A DNA stretch of 47,131 nucleotides, taken from the NCBI GenBank assembly GCA_017465475.1, contig JAFTWC010000043.1, positions 1 to 47,131 of the forward strand. Direction: 5' to 3'. Position numbers and translations under genes: made by a program. The stretch comes from Lachnospiraceae bacterium (lineage in GTDB: Bacteria; Bacillota; Clostridia; Lachnospirales; Lachnospiraceae). The number at the start of each line of letters is the position of its first letter. The stretch's first letter is position 1. This document shows positions 1 through 7,776 of this stretch, one piece after another. The notes below the pieces were generated by a model. That model ran no database searches, was not told where the DNA came from, and was given only the letters and a program-made list of their open reading frames with translations.

Positions 1-2
1 TG

Positions 3-101
3 GACGAATATATAAACTATTACAACAACGAAAGAATTCAGGCAAAAACAAAATGGATGCCTCCTGTAAAATACAGGGAAGCATCCATGTGCTGTGCCTA
101 A
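3..101 (+). mobile_element. IS3-family transposase, C-terminal end (partial, 5' cut by window edge)
   Basis: The first open frame on the plus strand encodes about 32 residues ending in a stop at 99-101. The peptide contains YINYYNNERIQ followed by KTKWMPPVKYREA. This is the typical C-terminus of the DDE integrase-type transposase (OrfB) of IS3/IS150-group insertion sequences, just after the catalytic glutamate. The catalytic DDE residues would lie upstream, outside the window. Only the tail is visible, so I cannot tell whether the element is intact. The family assignment rests on the YNxxRxQ...MxPxxYR pattern. Confidence 0.8.
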
Positions 102-115
102 TTCATAAATCAATG

Positions 116-135
116 TGTCCAGGATTCTGGGTACA
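116..135. repeat. Probable right terminal inverted repeat of the IS3-family element
   Basis: The stretch TGTCCAGGATTCTGGGTACA lies 14 bases after the transposase stop and ends in CA, as IS3-family termini do. The matching left end (starting TGTACCC) would be outside the window, so the exact boundary and any target-site duplication cannot be confirmed here. It places the insertion about 70 bases downstream of the rubrerythrin gene's 3' end. Confidence 0.55.
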
Positions 136-205
136 TATCAAAGCTTACGGGAGCATTTATTTTTCACTTGTTGTAGCGGATGCTCGTTACCTGAGCAGTT
201 CCCTC

Positions 206-748
206 TTAGCCGAAGTATCTCTTTAACAATCCCTCGAATGCCTTACCATGTCTCGCCTCGTCGCGAGCCATCTCGTGGACGGTATCATGGATTGCATCTA
301 AGTTCTGTGCCTTTGCTCTCTTTGCAAGGTCGGTCTTGCCTGCGGTTGCGCCGTTCTCAGCGTCTACGCGAAGCTGTAAGTTTTTCTTGGTGCTGTCGGT
401 TACTACTTCGCCAAGGAGCTCTGCGAACTTAGCTGCATGCTCTGCCTCTTCGTAAGCAGCCTTTTCATAGTACATACCGATTTCCGGATAGCCCTCTCTG
501 TGTGCCACGCGAGCCATTGCAAGGTACATACCAACCTCACAGCACTCACCCTCGAAGTTTGCACGAAGGTCCATCAAAATATCCTCGCTTACGCCCTTTG
601 CCACACCTACTACATGCTCGGAAGCCCAAACCTTCTCACCTGCCTGTTCGGTGAACTTCTCAGCCGGTGCCTTACATACCGGACAAACCTCCGGAGCTGC
701 ATCTCCCTCATGAACATAACCACATACCTGACATACATATTTCGCCAT
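206..748 (-). CDS. rbr: Reverse rubrerythrin (NADH/rubredoxin-linked peroxidase)
   Basis: The 180-residue protein starts with a rubredoxin-type iron site (Cys6, Cys9, Cys22, Cys25). A ferritin-like di-iron four-helix domain follows (about 45-178), with glutamate/histidine motifs such as [19 protein letters not shown] and DEARHGK. A rubredoxin domain at the N-terminus is the 'reverse' order compared with classical rubrerythrin. Proteins of this family reduce hydrogen peroxide, and sometimes oxygen, in the cytoplasm of anaerobic clostridia. They are commonly repressed by PerR, and the neighbouring gene is a PerR homologue. A near-consensus promoter followed by a palindromic operator shared with perR sits upstream. 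No strong terminator was seen between the stop and the IS end; a short GCTC/GAGC hairpin is the only candidate. Confidence 0.93.
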   Translation of the reverse strand: MAKYVCQVCGYVHEGDAAPEVCPVCKAPAEKFTEQAGEKVWASEHVVGVAKGVSEDILMDLRANFEGECCEVGMYLAMARVAHREGYPEIGMYYEKAAYEEAEHAAKFAELLGEVVTDSTKKNLQLRVDAENGATAGKTDLAKRAKAQNLDAIHDTVHEMARDEARHGKAFEGLLKRYFG

Positions 749-832
749 ACTCTCTTCGCTGTGTCGCGCTTACGTCTTACACACAGCATCCTCCTTTTTA
801 TAAAATTTGTTTCGGCCTTGCCGTTTGTTTTT

Positions 833-855
833 AATTAGTAATTGTTACTGATATC
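833..855. promoter_or_regulatory. Putative PerR operator of rbr
   Basis: The sequence TTAGTAATTGTTACTGA (835-851) is a near-perfect inverted repeat directly downstream of the rbr -10 box. Read on the minus strand, ATATCAGTAACAATTACT aligns base for base, at the same distance from -10, with ATATTAGTAACTATTATT at the perR promoter. A repressor bound here would cover the transcription start. It only loosely resembles the Bacillus PerR box, so its identity as a PerR site is inferred from the gene pair. Confidence 0.6.
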
Positions 856-884
856 AATATAACATGTTCCAAACAGTTTGTCAA
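856..884 (-). promoter_or_regulatory. rbr promoter
   Basis: On the minus strand a consensus -35 TTGACA (complement of 879-884) is separated by 17 bases from a -10 TATATT (complement of 856-861). The start of transcription would fall around 845-850, inside the putative PerR operator. Confidence 0.75.
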
Positions 885-964
885 CACTTTTTTAAAAGAA
901 AATAATAATTATTCCTATTTTCTTATGCGTACTATTCATACCCAACACTTTTCCGGACTTTTTC

Positions 965-1354
965 TCAGTTCGCCTGCTTTTTCCCGCACTCCGGACAACA
1001 TCCGTAGAAGTAAGCGAAATGACCCTCTATAGTTCCCCCGAAATTCGCTCCGGCAATCACATTGATATGCTCCAGTCCCGCCATCTCAAGGTCCGATACA
1101 TTCCCGCATTCCTTGCACAAAAAGTGATAATGCTGCTCCGGATTTCCGTCGTACCTGTCACTGGTTCCGCCACAGGACAAACGAAGCACCTCTCCCGCAT
1201 CCGCCAATAGATTCAGATTCCGGTATACCGTTCCCAGACTAATATTCGGAATACTCTCCCGTACATTCTCATACACGGTTTCTGCCGTAGGATGTGCCTT
1301 TGTACTATGTAAATAGTTCAAAATCGCATCTCGCTGTTTGCTGTGTTTTATCAT
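965..1354 (-). CDS. perR: PerR-type peroxide-sensing Fur-family repressor
   Basis: The 129-residue protein has the Fur-family winged-helix domain (HPTAETVYENV, GTVYRNLNLL) and a C-terminal dimerisation domain. Structural zinc is expected at Cys80/Cys83 (CKECG) and Cys120/Cys123 (CPECG). The five regulatory-metal ligands of Bacillus PerR all have counterparts: His21, Asp69 (RYD), His75 and His77 (HYH), and Asp88 (VSDL). The aspartate at the last position favours PerR over Fur or Zur. PerR senses peroxide by iron-catalysed histidine oxidation and derepresses defence genes such as rbr. The gene lies about 215 bases upstream of rbr in the same orientation and has its own promoter, probably autoregulated through the shared operator. 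Confidence 0.9.
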   Translation of the reverse strand: MIKHSKQRDAILNYLHSTKAHPTAETVYENVRESIPNISLGTVYRNLNLLADAGEVLRLSCGGTSDRYDGNPEQHYHFLCKECGNVSDLEMAGLEHINVIAGANFGGTIEGHFAYFYGCCPECGKKQAN

Positions 1355-1376
1355 AATGACCTCATTTCAAATAAAC

Positions 1377-1400
1377 AATAATAGTTACTAATATTAGTAT
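1377..1400. promoter_or_regulatory. Putative PerR operator of perR (autoregulation)
   Basis: This stretch contains the perfect 14-base palindrome TACTAATATTAGTA (1386-1399), overlapping the -10 box. Downstream of -10 it contains the minus-strand string ATATTAGTAACTATTATT, which matches the rbr operator at the same position. Overlap with the -10 box and start site implies repression. Confidence 0.6.
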
Positions 1401-1424
1401 ACTGTTCTTTAGAGTCTTTGTCAA
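1396..1424 (-). promoter_or_regulatory. perR promoter
   Basis: On the minus strand TTGACA (complement of 1419-1424) lies 17 bases before TATACT (complement of 1396-1401). This is a near-consensus SigA promoter placed about 45 bases upstream of the perR start codon. Confidence 0.75.
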
Positions 1425-1550
1425 GAAATTTTAAAATATCTTCTCTTAGTCTATTCCCAAACAGACCGCATCAGCACCTTTCCTAATAAACATTTTCGAA
1501 TACATATCTTCAACCGATTACGTCTCCCTCATGAACCGAAAGATTTTTCG

Positions 1551-1582
1551 CACGAAAACAGGACCGCCCATCCAAGCGGTCC
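1551..1582 (-). terminator. Intrinsic terminator of the chemoreceptor gene
   Basis: The arms GGACCGC (1561-1567) and GCGGTCC (1576-1582) form a 7-bp stem. On the minus strand it is followed by TGTTTTCG. It lies 36 bases after the chemoreceptor stop codon. Confidence 0.7.
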
Positions 1583-1617
1583 CGTCATTACTAATCTTCT
1601 CTGTTGATTCCTTAGAT

Positions 1618-2943
1618 CTACATTTCCACAACCTGGAATCTCTGCATCATGTTTTCCAACATTTCTGCCTGGCCGGTCATTTCCTCGCTGGCAGCAGCAC
1701 ATTCCTGAGATGTTGCGGAATTCATCTGTACCACATCATTAATATGTGTCACACCCTTTGCAATCTGCTTAAAGGACTCTGCCTGCGCCTTCAATGCCGT
1801 CGCTGCCTGATTGATATCACCCATAATCTCATTGGAATCATCAACCACTTCCTTTAATTGCTGTGCGGTTTCATTTGCGATGACAATACCCTTTTCTACT
1901 GCAGCAAGAGAACTGTCAATAAGTGCCTTAGACTCCTTAGCCGCCTCCGCACTTTGCGCTGCAAGGTTGGATACCTGATCTGCCACAACCGCAAAGCCCT
2001 TACCGGCTTCCCCTGCTCTTGCCGCCTCAATGGACGCATTCAATGCAAGAAGATTGGTTTGGGATGCAATATCATTAATCGCTCCGATAATGGTCTCAAT
2101 CTGCTTTGTTGCTTCACTGATTTCATTCATGGACTGTACCATTTCACGTACTTTTTCGTTACTCTTATCAATAGCAATTCCGGATTCTTCCACTTTCTTA
2201 CTTACCATATTCGCAGCTTCTGCACTCATGGATACTTCTGATGTAGCGGTTTCAATGGATGCCGTAAGTTCCTCGGTCACCCCGGCCTGCTCCGTAGCCC
2301 CCTGTGCAAGCTCCGTAGAACTGTCTGCCACCTGGTTCGCACCGTTGGTTACCTGCGCTGCCACATTACGAATGCCAACTACCATATCCGAAACGCTCTT
2401 TTCAAATTCAAACATCGCATTGGAGATTGCTTCGAAATCACCTTTCATTTCTACAGACGGCTGTGCGGCAAAATTTCCGCCTGCAAACTCATTCATGCCT
2501 CTGGCAATATCATCTACATAGGATGCCAGCGCCTTACAGGACTGACGTAAACTCTCCGCCATCTGTCCGACCTCATCCTCAGAAGTATACGCAATCTCTA
2601 TATGTACATTTCCGTTTTCCAGCTCTTTGGTCGCTTTTTCCATCTCTTCCAACGGCTCGGTTACCATCTGAACAACTCTTTTCCCGATAGTTTTCATAAT
2701 TACAAAAGAACCGAACAGGAAGAACAACGGGAAGAAGATACCCAACAACACCATAATCTGAGTATTGCCCAACTGCTTCGCCACTTCCGGATCCAAACCG
2801 CCCAGCATCGTAGCAAGAAAAATCAATACAAATTCCGTAAATATACAAGACACAAGCATCTGTTTAAAAATCATCCGAAGGCCATACTGAATCTTGTCAC
2901 CAATGCTCTTGTTTACAAGCTTATTTAATATTTTCTCTAACAT
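1618..2943 (-). CDS. Methyl-accepting chemotaxis protein without an extracellular sensor domain
   Basis: The 441-residue membrane protein has two hydrophobic segments (about 26-48 and 62-87) separated by only some 15 residues, so it lacks the usual periplasmic or extracellular ligand domain. HAMP-like helices follow ([24 protein letters not shown]). The long signalling coiled coil carries the conserved hairpin tip [22 protein letters not shown], given here in part as [20 protein letters not shown]. It would relay signals to CheA/CheW. I chose the ATG at 2943 because AGGAGAAGAGG lies just upstream. An in-frame ATG seven codons earlier (2964) would place that ribosome binding site inside the coding region. 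Ligand unknown; no che genes are nearby. Confidence 0.88.
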   Translation of the reverse strand: MLEKILNKLVNKSIGDKIQYGLRMIFKQMLVSCIFTEFVLIFLATMLGGLDPEVAKQLGNTQIMVLLGIFFPLFFLFGSFVIMKTIGKRVVQMVTEPLEEMEKATKELENGNVHIEIAYTSEDEVGQMAESLRQSCKALASYVDDIARGMNEFAGGNFAAQPSVEMKGDFEAISNAMFEFEKSVSDMVVGIRNVAAQVTNGANQVADSSTELAQGATEQAGVTEELTASIETATSEVSMSAEAANMVSKKVEESGIAIDKSNEKVREMVQSMNEISEATKQIETIIGAINDIASQTNLLALNASIEAARAGEAGKGFAVVADQVSNLAAQSAEAAKESKALIDSSLAAVEKGIVIANETAQQLKEVVDDSNEIMGDINQAATALKAQAESFKQIAKGVTHINDVVQMNSATSQECAAASEEMTGQAEMLENMMQRFQVVEM

Positions 2944-3007
2944 AGTACCTCTTCTCCTTTTCACTTTCTTTTATGTACATAAAAAACTCGTGCACTAATT
3001 CTTTTAT

Positions 3008-3036
3008 ATTATACTCCCTTTTCTTTGTTTTGTCAA
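3008..3036 (-). promoter_or_regulatory. Promoter of the chemoreceptor gene
   Basis: The minus strand shows TTGACA (complement of 3031-3036), a 17-base spacer and TATAAT (complement of 3008-3013). Both hexamers match the SigA consensus exactly, so it is not a SigD-type motility promoter. Confidence 0.8.
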
Positions 3037-3094
3037 AATATTTCGTCACTTTTAAAATTATTTTAACAATATTCATTATCTATACATATTCTTG

Positions 3095-3136
3095 CAAAAC
3101 AAAAACCCGGTCAAACAATATTCTGCTCAACCGGGC
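3095..3136 (-). terminator. Intrinsic terminator of the DEAD-box helicase gene
   Basis: CCCGGT (3106-3111) pairs with ACCGGG (3130-3135). On the minus strand the stem is followed by TTTTTGTTTTG. It lies about 35 bases after the helicase stop. Confidence 0.75.
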
Positions 3137-3167
3137 CTCTTCCTCTTTCTGCTATATTTTTACAAAC

Positions 3168-5030
3168 TTACTTTTTCTTTCTTACCGGCTTACCGGTCAG
3201 ACTCACATCTACCACACCAAGTTTTCCCCCGGCACGCTTTTTGCCGGTACTCTTACTCTTCGTTTTCCCAGCTCCTGTTTCTTCGTTTTCTGCATTCCTG
3301 CTTTTGCGTCCTTCCGCGCCTGCTTCCGTCTTTGCTCTGCCACGACCGGTTCTTCCCTCACCGGAATTGGAACCGCGCCCGGAGCTTCTGCCCTCACCGG
3401 TACCGGCACGGCGACCTGCACTTCTTCCCTCGGAACGTCCACCCGACTTGCCGTTTCCGTTCGCACGCTCAATCTGAATATTTCTGCCGCGAATCTTTAC
3501 ATTCTGCATAGCTTCCAATACTGCATCCGCATAATCCACCGGCACTTCCACAAAGGTATAATTGTCATACATCTGAATGGAACCTACCAGCTGTCCCGGC
3601 ATGCCGCTCTCACCTGCAATGGCTCCTACGATATCACCCGGACGGATTCTGTCACGCTTTCCTACATTCACAAATAATCTGGCTCTGGCAGCCTTGCCTT
3701 CGCCTTCGCTCATATCAAGCCCCGCATCAAAGGAAGCCTCGGTTGCAAACTCACCCATAGACATCTTTAACAGAGCCGCTGCCATCTCAAGGGCGGTACA
3801 ATCCGTCTCCTCGATATGCTTTTCAATCAGTTCTGTCATAGCACGAAGCTCACCGCCTGCAATCAGCTCATCCACCTGCTTCATCAGCTTTTCGGAACGG
3901 ATGGCATTGATATCGTTGGCCGACGGAATCGGACGAAGATGAATCTTCGTCTTACAATACCGCATAATGTCCTTTAACTTATAAATCTCCTTACCCACTA
4001 CTAACGTATGGGAGGTGCCTACGCGGCCTGCACGACCGGTTCTGCCGATACGATGTACATAATACTCATCATCCTGCGGCACATCGTAGTTAAATACCGC
4101 TTCCACATCATCTACATCAATACCTCTTGCCGCCACGTCCGTTGCCACCAAAAGGTCAATCTTTCCGCTACGGAACGCTTCCATGACACGATCACGCTGC
4201 TGCTGCTTTAAATCCCCGTGAAGACCATCCGCAAAATACCCCCGAAGCTGTAAATCAGCCACCAGCTCATCCACCAGCTTCTTCGTATTACAAAACACCA
4301 ACGCACGCTTCGGATCGTACATATCCAAAAGTCTTGCCAATACTTCCGGCTTATTTTTCTGACGCACTTCATAATAAAACTGCTCAATCTTCGGCACTGT
4401 CAGCTCTTTCTTTACCACTCGGACAATCTCCGCATCCTTCTGGTAGGTTTCTGCCAAGTCCATAATCGGTTGCGGCATAGTTGCGGAAAATAAAAGCGTC
4501 TGGCGTTCTTCCGGAAGCTCCTTTAAGATGGTCTCAATATCCTCGCGGAAGCCCATGTTCAACATCTCATCCGCCTCATCCAGGGCAATCATCTTCACCG
4601 TTCCCATCTTTAACGTGTGACGACGCATATGGTCCATCACACGGCCCGGCGTACCGATAATCACCTGTACACCGCCTTTTAAAGAACGAATCTGCTTATT
4701 GATATCCTGGCCGCCGTAAATCGGAAGTACCTTCACGCCATGCATAAACTTGGCAAGCTTACGTACTTCATCCGCCACCTGGATTGCCAGCTCTCTGGTC
4801 GGACAAAGTACCAACGCCTGCATACTCTTATCCTTCGGGTCCACTCTCTGTAAAAGCGGGATGCCGAAGGCCGCCGTCTTACCGGTACCGGTCTGTGCCT
4901 GCCCAATGATATCTTTTCCTTCTAATACTACCGGGATTGCCGCCGCCTGAATCGGAGACATTTCTTCAAATCCCATCTCTGCCACCGCACGTAAAATCGG
5001 TGCCTGTAAATTACTTTCATCAAATCTCAT
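3168..5030 (-). CDS. deaD: DEAD-box ATP-dependent RNA helicase (DeaD/CshA type)
   Basis: The 620-residue protein contains the helicase core in order: the Q-motif region (FEEMSPIQAAAIP), Walker A AQTGTGKT, PTRELA, TPGR, DEAD, SAT, ARGIDV and HRIGRTGRAG. A DbpA/CsdA-type RNA-binding domain follows (about 455-535; GDIVGAIAGESG, GRNIQIERANG). The tail is rich in Gly, Arg and Lys (about 540-620), typical for non-specific RNA contact. Such helicases unwind RNA during ribosome assembly, mRNA decay and cold growth. I placed the start at 5030 (MRFDESNL), preceded by AGGA nine bases upstream, rather than at the longer in-frame ATG at 5096, because family members begin about here. A hairpin with a U-run lies in the probable leader. 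Confidence 0.92.
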   Translation of the reverse strand: MRFDESNLQAPILRAVAEMGFEEMSPIQAAAIPVVLEGKDIIGQAQTGTGKTAAFGIPLLQRVDPKDKSMQALVLCPTRELAIQVADEVRKLAKFMHGVKVLPIYGGQDINKQIRSLKGGVQVIIGTPGRVMDHMRRHTLKMGTVKMIALDEADEMLNMGFREDIETILKELPEERQTLLFSATMPQPIMDLAETYQKDAEIVRVVKKELTVPKIEQFYYEVRQKNKPEVLARLLDMYDPKRALVFCNTKKLVDELVADLQLRGYFADGLHGDLKQQQRDRVMEAFRSGKIDLLVATDVAARGIDVDDVEAVFNYDVPQDDEYYVHRIGRTGRAGRVGTSHTLVVGKEIYKLKDIMRYCKTKIHLRPIPSANDINAIRSEKLMKQVDELIAGGELRAMTELIEKHIEETDCTALEMAAALLKMSMGEFATEASFDAGLDMSEGEGKAARARLFVNVGKRDRIRPGDIVGAIAGESGMPGQLVGSIQMYDNYTFVEVPVDYADAVLEAMQNVKIRGRNIQIERANGNGKSGGRSEGRSAGRRAGTGEGRSSGRGSNSGEGRTGRGRAKTEAGAEGRKSRNAENEETGAGKTKSKSTGKKRAGGKLGVVDVSLTGKPVRKKK

Positions 5031-5117
5031 ACTATCAATTCCTATTCTATAATTTCGAGTCTTTCCGCACTCGAACATTCCATGTAACAAGAACACACCA
5101 ACATCTTATCACAATAA

Positions 5118-5142
5118 AAAGGCAGACCTTTCGTCTGCCTTT
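5118..5142 (-). terminator. Strong hairpin-plus-U-run: terminator of the upstream symporter or leader attenuator of the helicase
   Basis: AAAGGCAGAC (5118-5127) and GTCTGCCTTT (5133-5142) form a perfect 10-bp stem with a 5-base loop. On the minus strand TTTTTATTG follows. It lies between the symporter stop and the helicase start, but downstream of the candidate helicase promoter at 5184-5212. It may therefore act in the helicase leader as well as ending the symporter transcript. Confidence 0.8.
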
Positions 5143-5183
5143 ACACCTATCCCGACTTCTGTTTCCGGCGCAAAGACTTTGTC

Positions 5184-5212
5184 AGTATAGCACAACGCCC
5201 CGGAAAATGCAA
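5184..5212 (-). promoter_or_regulatory. Candidate promoter of the helicase leader
   Basis: On the minus strand TTGCAT (complement of 5207-5212) is followed after 17 bases by TATACT (complement of 5184-5189). The leader to the ATG at 5030 would be about 145 bases and would include the hairpin at 5118-5142. The -35 box is a weak match. Confidence 0.5.
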
Positions 5213-5272
5213 CTTGAAAATTTATAAATATACTTCTGACACCGTTTCCATTCGAACATTTTTTACAATTTC

Positions 5273-6643
5273 CTACTTTGCAAAGGTGTTATAAAGTCCC
5301 ATGATAAACAGCACCACAACCACTACCGGAAGCACATAACTCATATACCCCCGCATCCAGTTGGCCACTTTCATACCCTTTCCTTCATTGGCCTCTGCGA
5401 TAAACTTCTTCCATCCCCAACCGTACCGGCAGGTACAGAACAGGATAAACAACAAAGAACCGATCGGAAGTAACAGATTGCTGACAATAAAGTCCTCCAG
5501 GTCCATAATACTGCTTCCTTCGCCTAACGGCTTAACACCCTTTAATACATTGAATCCCAAAATGCACGGAAGAGACAATACAAAGAGAAGAATGCCGTTT
5601 ACAAGACAGGCCTTCTTTCTTCCCCATCCGAACAAATCCATAGTACAGGATACCAGATTTTCAAACACCGCAAGTACCGTTGACAGTGCCGCAAAGGATA
5701 AAAATACAAAGAACAAACCGCCCCAGATTCTTCCTCCCGCTAAATTGTTGAAAATATTCGGAAGCGTAATGAAAATGAGACTTTTTCCGCTGTCCACCTG
5801 CACTCCGTATGCCATGCATGCCGGGAAAATAATAAGACCGGAGGCAACTGCAACAAAGGTATCCAAAACCGCCACTCTGGTAGCCTCACCCATCAGGGCA
5901 CGTTCTTTCCCAATATAACTTCCGAACACCGCCATACTGCCGATACCGATGCTGAGAGTGAAGAACGCCTGATTCATTGCACCCACGATAACATTCCCGA
6001 TACCGACTTCTTTCATTCGGTCAAGATTCGGTACTAAATAAAAACGAAGTCCCTCGTCGCTGCCCGGTAAGGTAATACTGTTCACTGCCAGTACCACCAT
6101 AATGGCAAACAACGCTAACATCATCCATTTCGTAATACGTTCCAAGCCGTTCTGCAAGCCGATGGAACACACCACCACTGCAATTACTACCGTAATCGCC
6201 ACGGAAACAATCATCATTCCCGGCTCCGCCAGCATCCCCTCGTACGCAGCCTTAATACCTGCCGTATCCAATCCTTCGAAGGAACCGCTCACGGTCTTTA
6301 CAAAATACTGCAACAGCCATCCTGCCACACTGGTATAAAACATTAAAAGCAGATAATTGCCTGCCAACGCTGCATAACCGTGCAGATGCCATTTACTTCC
6401 CTTCGGCTCCAGCTCCTGATAAAACTTCACCGGACTCTTCTGCGCCGCACGTCCGATGGCAAACTCCATGGTCATAATCGGCACCCCAAGGGCAATCAAA
6501 AAGAATATATAAATCAGTACAAAGGCACCACCGCCGTTTTGACCTACCATATAGGGAAACTTCCAAACATTTCCCAGACCGATGGCACATCCCGCACTTA
6601 ACAAAAGGAAACCAAGACGGCTTCCCAACCGTTCTCTTTGCAT
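5273..6643 (-). CDS. Neurotransmitter:sodium symporter (SNF/LeuT-like) family transporter
   Basis: The 456-residue integral membrane protein carries the family signature near its start (GCAIGLGNVWKFPYMV, with the unwound TM1 substrate and sodium site). It has about eleven hydrophobic segments, fewer than the twelve of LeuT, as in MhsT-type bacterial members. It is expected to import amino acids with sodium. Substrate cannot be told from sequence alone. It is probably monocistronic: the downstream hairpin at 5118-5142 would end it, and a terminator of the next gene (6805-6861) lies upstream. The start is the ATG at 6643 with a weak purine stretch GAGAGAAT before it. Confidence 0.9.
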   Translation of the reverse strand: MQRERLGSRLGFLLLSAGCAIGLGNVWKFPYMVGQNGGGAFVLIYIFFLIALGVPIMTMEFAIGRAAQKSPVKFYQELEPKGSKWHLHGYAALAGNYLLLMFYTSVAGWLLQYFVKTVSGSFEGLDTAGIKAAYEGMLAEPGMMIVSVAITVVIAVVVCSIGLQNGLERITKWMMLALFAIMVVLAVNSITLPGSDEGLRFYLVPNLDRMKEVGIGNVIVGAMNQAFFTLSIGIGSMAVFGSYIGKERALMGEATRVAVLDTFVAVASGLIIFPACMAYGVQVDSGKSLIFITLPNIFNNLAGGRIWGGLFFVFLSFAALSTVLAVFENLVSCTMDLFGWGRKKACLVNGILLFVLSLPCILGFNVLKGVKPLGEGSSIMDLEDFIVSNLLLPIGSLLFILFCTCRYGWGWKKFIAEANEGKGMKVANWMRGYMSYVLPVVVVVLFIMGLYNTFAK

Positions 6644-6804
6644 AGTATTCTCTCGCTTTCTTATATTGCTTCAATCATTCCAAAAAACTAATTTTTCCTA
6701 TCTTACGTCAACGAAAAACCTACTCTCCTATTTTACTATGTTACCGACGGTTGCGCAACAAATATTTACACAGATACGCAGGTTATTCCTATTCTTCCGC
6801 ACGC

Positions 6805-6861
6805 AAAAAGAGCATATGCCCTGCCTGTACCGTTACATGAGTAACTGCAAAACATATACTC
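6805..6861 (-). terminator. Branched terminator-like structure after the DUF2798-like gene
   Basis: On the minus strand GAGTATATG pairs with CATATGCTC (one G-U pair), enclosing an inner hairpin GTTAC/GTAAC. TTTTTG follows directly. The outer arms are 6810-6818 and 6853-6861. It lies about 40 bases after the stop at 6904. Confidence 0.5.
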
Positions 6862-6903
6862 TTTCGTCTTGTTTTCCACTATATGGATTATGTCAGTGTA
6901 TTT

Positions 6904-7470
6904 TTACTTGGCTGCTTCTTCGCGGCTTTTAATATCCTTTGCAAAAATCAGACGGAATATCAGACGTACCAACGGCTGAATAAAGAATAATTGAGATAAT
7001 ACCGCAAACGGGAAATTGAAACATACCAACTTTAAGAAATTAGCCAGTAAGGTAAAAATGTCAAATCCCGCATAGTACGGATAATATAAAAATGCTGCAA
7101 GAAAACTCATGGCCGGGCACATAAGACCCGCTGTCGCACAGATAATTGCGGTCTCAAACAATACCGGATGAACCGTTCCCGGTTGAAACACCTTACAGGC
7201 AAGTTTGAAAGAACACGGACTTCCCATGACATTTTCCAAAGTATACGCCAGTACAAACTCCAACAACACCACTGCCCAAATCGGCACGTTGCGTCCGCAC
7301 ATATAAACACCGCCCATGGCATTCACAGCCTTTAATACACTGCTTTGGCCGGTTACCTCCATAAGAGTGGCACCATTCACCACATACAAACTGTAAAACA
7401 CATAGGCATGTACCGTAATTACTACCGTAATAAAGGCAAACACCATTCTCTGAAACTGATTTCTCGGCAT
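6904..7470 (-). CDS. DUF2798-like integral membrane protein of unknown function
   Basis: This 188-residue protein starts MPRNQFQRMVFAFITV and consists of about four hydrophobic helices with short loops. The start and the duplicated two-helix pattern resemble DUF2798 membrane proteins, of unknown function, common in clostridia and often controlled by MarR or TetR regulators. A good ribosome binding site (AAAGGAGG) lies 11 bases before the ATG. The gene stands alone with its own promoter. That promoter is overlapped by a near-perfect palindrome at 7655-7669, suggesting inducible expression. I do not assign a transport role. Confidence 0.7.
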   Translation of the reverse strand: MPRNQFQRMVFAFITVVITVHAYVFYSLYVVNGATLMEVTGQSSVLKAVNAMGGVYMCGRNVPIWAVVLLEFVLAYTLENVMGSPCSFKLACKVFQPGTVHPVLFETAIICATAGLMCPAMSFLAAFLYYPYYAGFDIFTLLANFLKLVCFNFPFAVLSQLFFIQPLVRLIFRLIFAKDIKSREEAAK

Positions 7471-7654
7471 CTTAAATATCCTCCTTTGTTCTGTTGCACA
7501 GACTTATTTTCCTCTAACCAGCAAAATCCAGGTAAAAAGCGCAAAAAAATACACGCACGCTTTGTACATCACCCGCCACAAAAACATAGTTCCGTGATCA
7601 GATTTATGTGCAAAAGCACTACGTGTGTCGTCCATGCATGTTCTTAAATTATCC

Positions 7655-7689
7655 TGTCACAGTGTAACATAAAACAGAATCGGTGTCAA
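7655..7689 (-). promoter_or_regulatory. Promoter and overlapping operator of the DUF2798-like gene
   Basis: The minus strand has TTGACA (complement of 7684-7689), 17 bases, then TACACT (complement of 7661-7666). The 15-base sequence TGTTACACTGTGACA (complement of 7655-7669) is an inverted repeat with one mismatch and covers the -10 box. This is the arrangement expected of a MarR/TetR-size repressor site. The implied leader is about 180 bases. Confidence 0.6.
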
Positions 7690-7734
7690 TACCACACCGG
7701 AGCGTTTTTACGAGGGAATTACGCAATTTTCTCG

Positions 7735-7766
7735 AAAAAACGGGCCCGCAGTTTCTCTGCGAGCCC
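7735..7766 (-). terminator. Terminator of the natAB-like operon
   Basis: GGGCCCGCAG (7742-7751) and CTGCGAGCCC (7757-7766) form a 10-bp stem with one wobble pair. On the minus strand it is followed by GTTTTTTCG. It lies 11 bases after the permease stop. Confidence 0.85.
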
Positions 7767-7776
7767 TTTGCACTAT

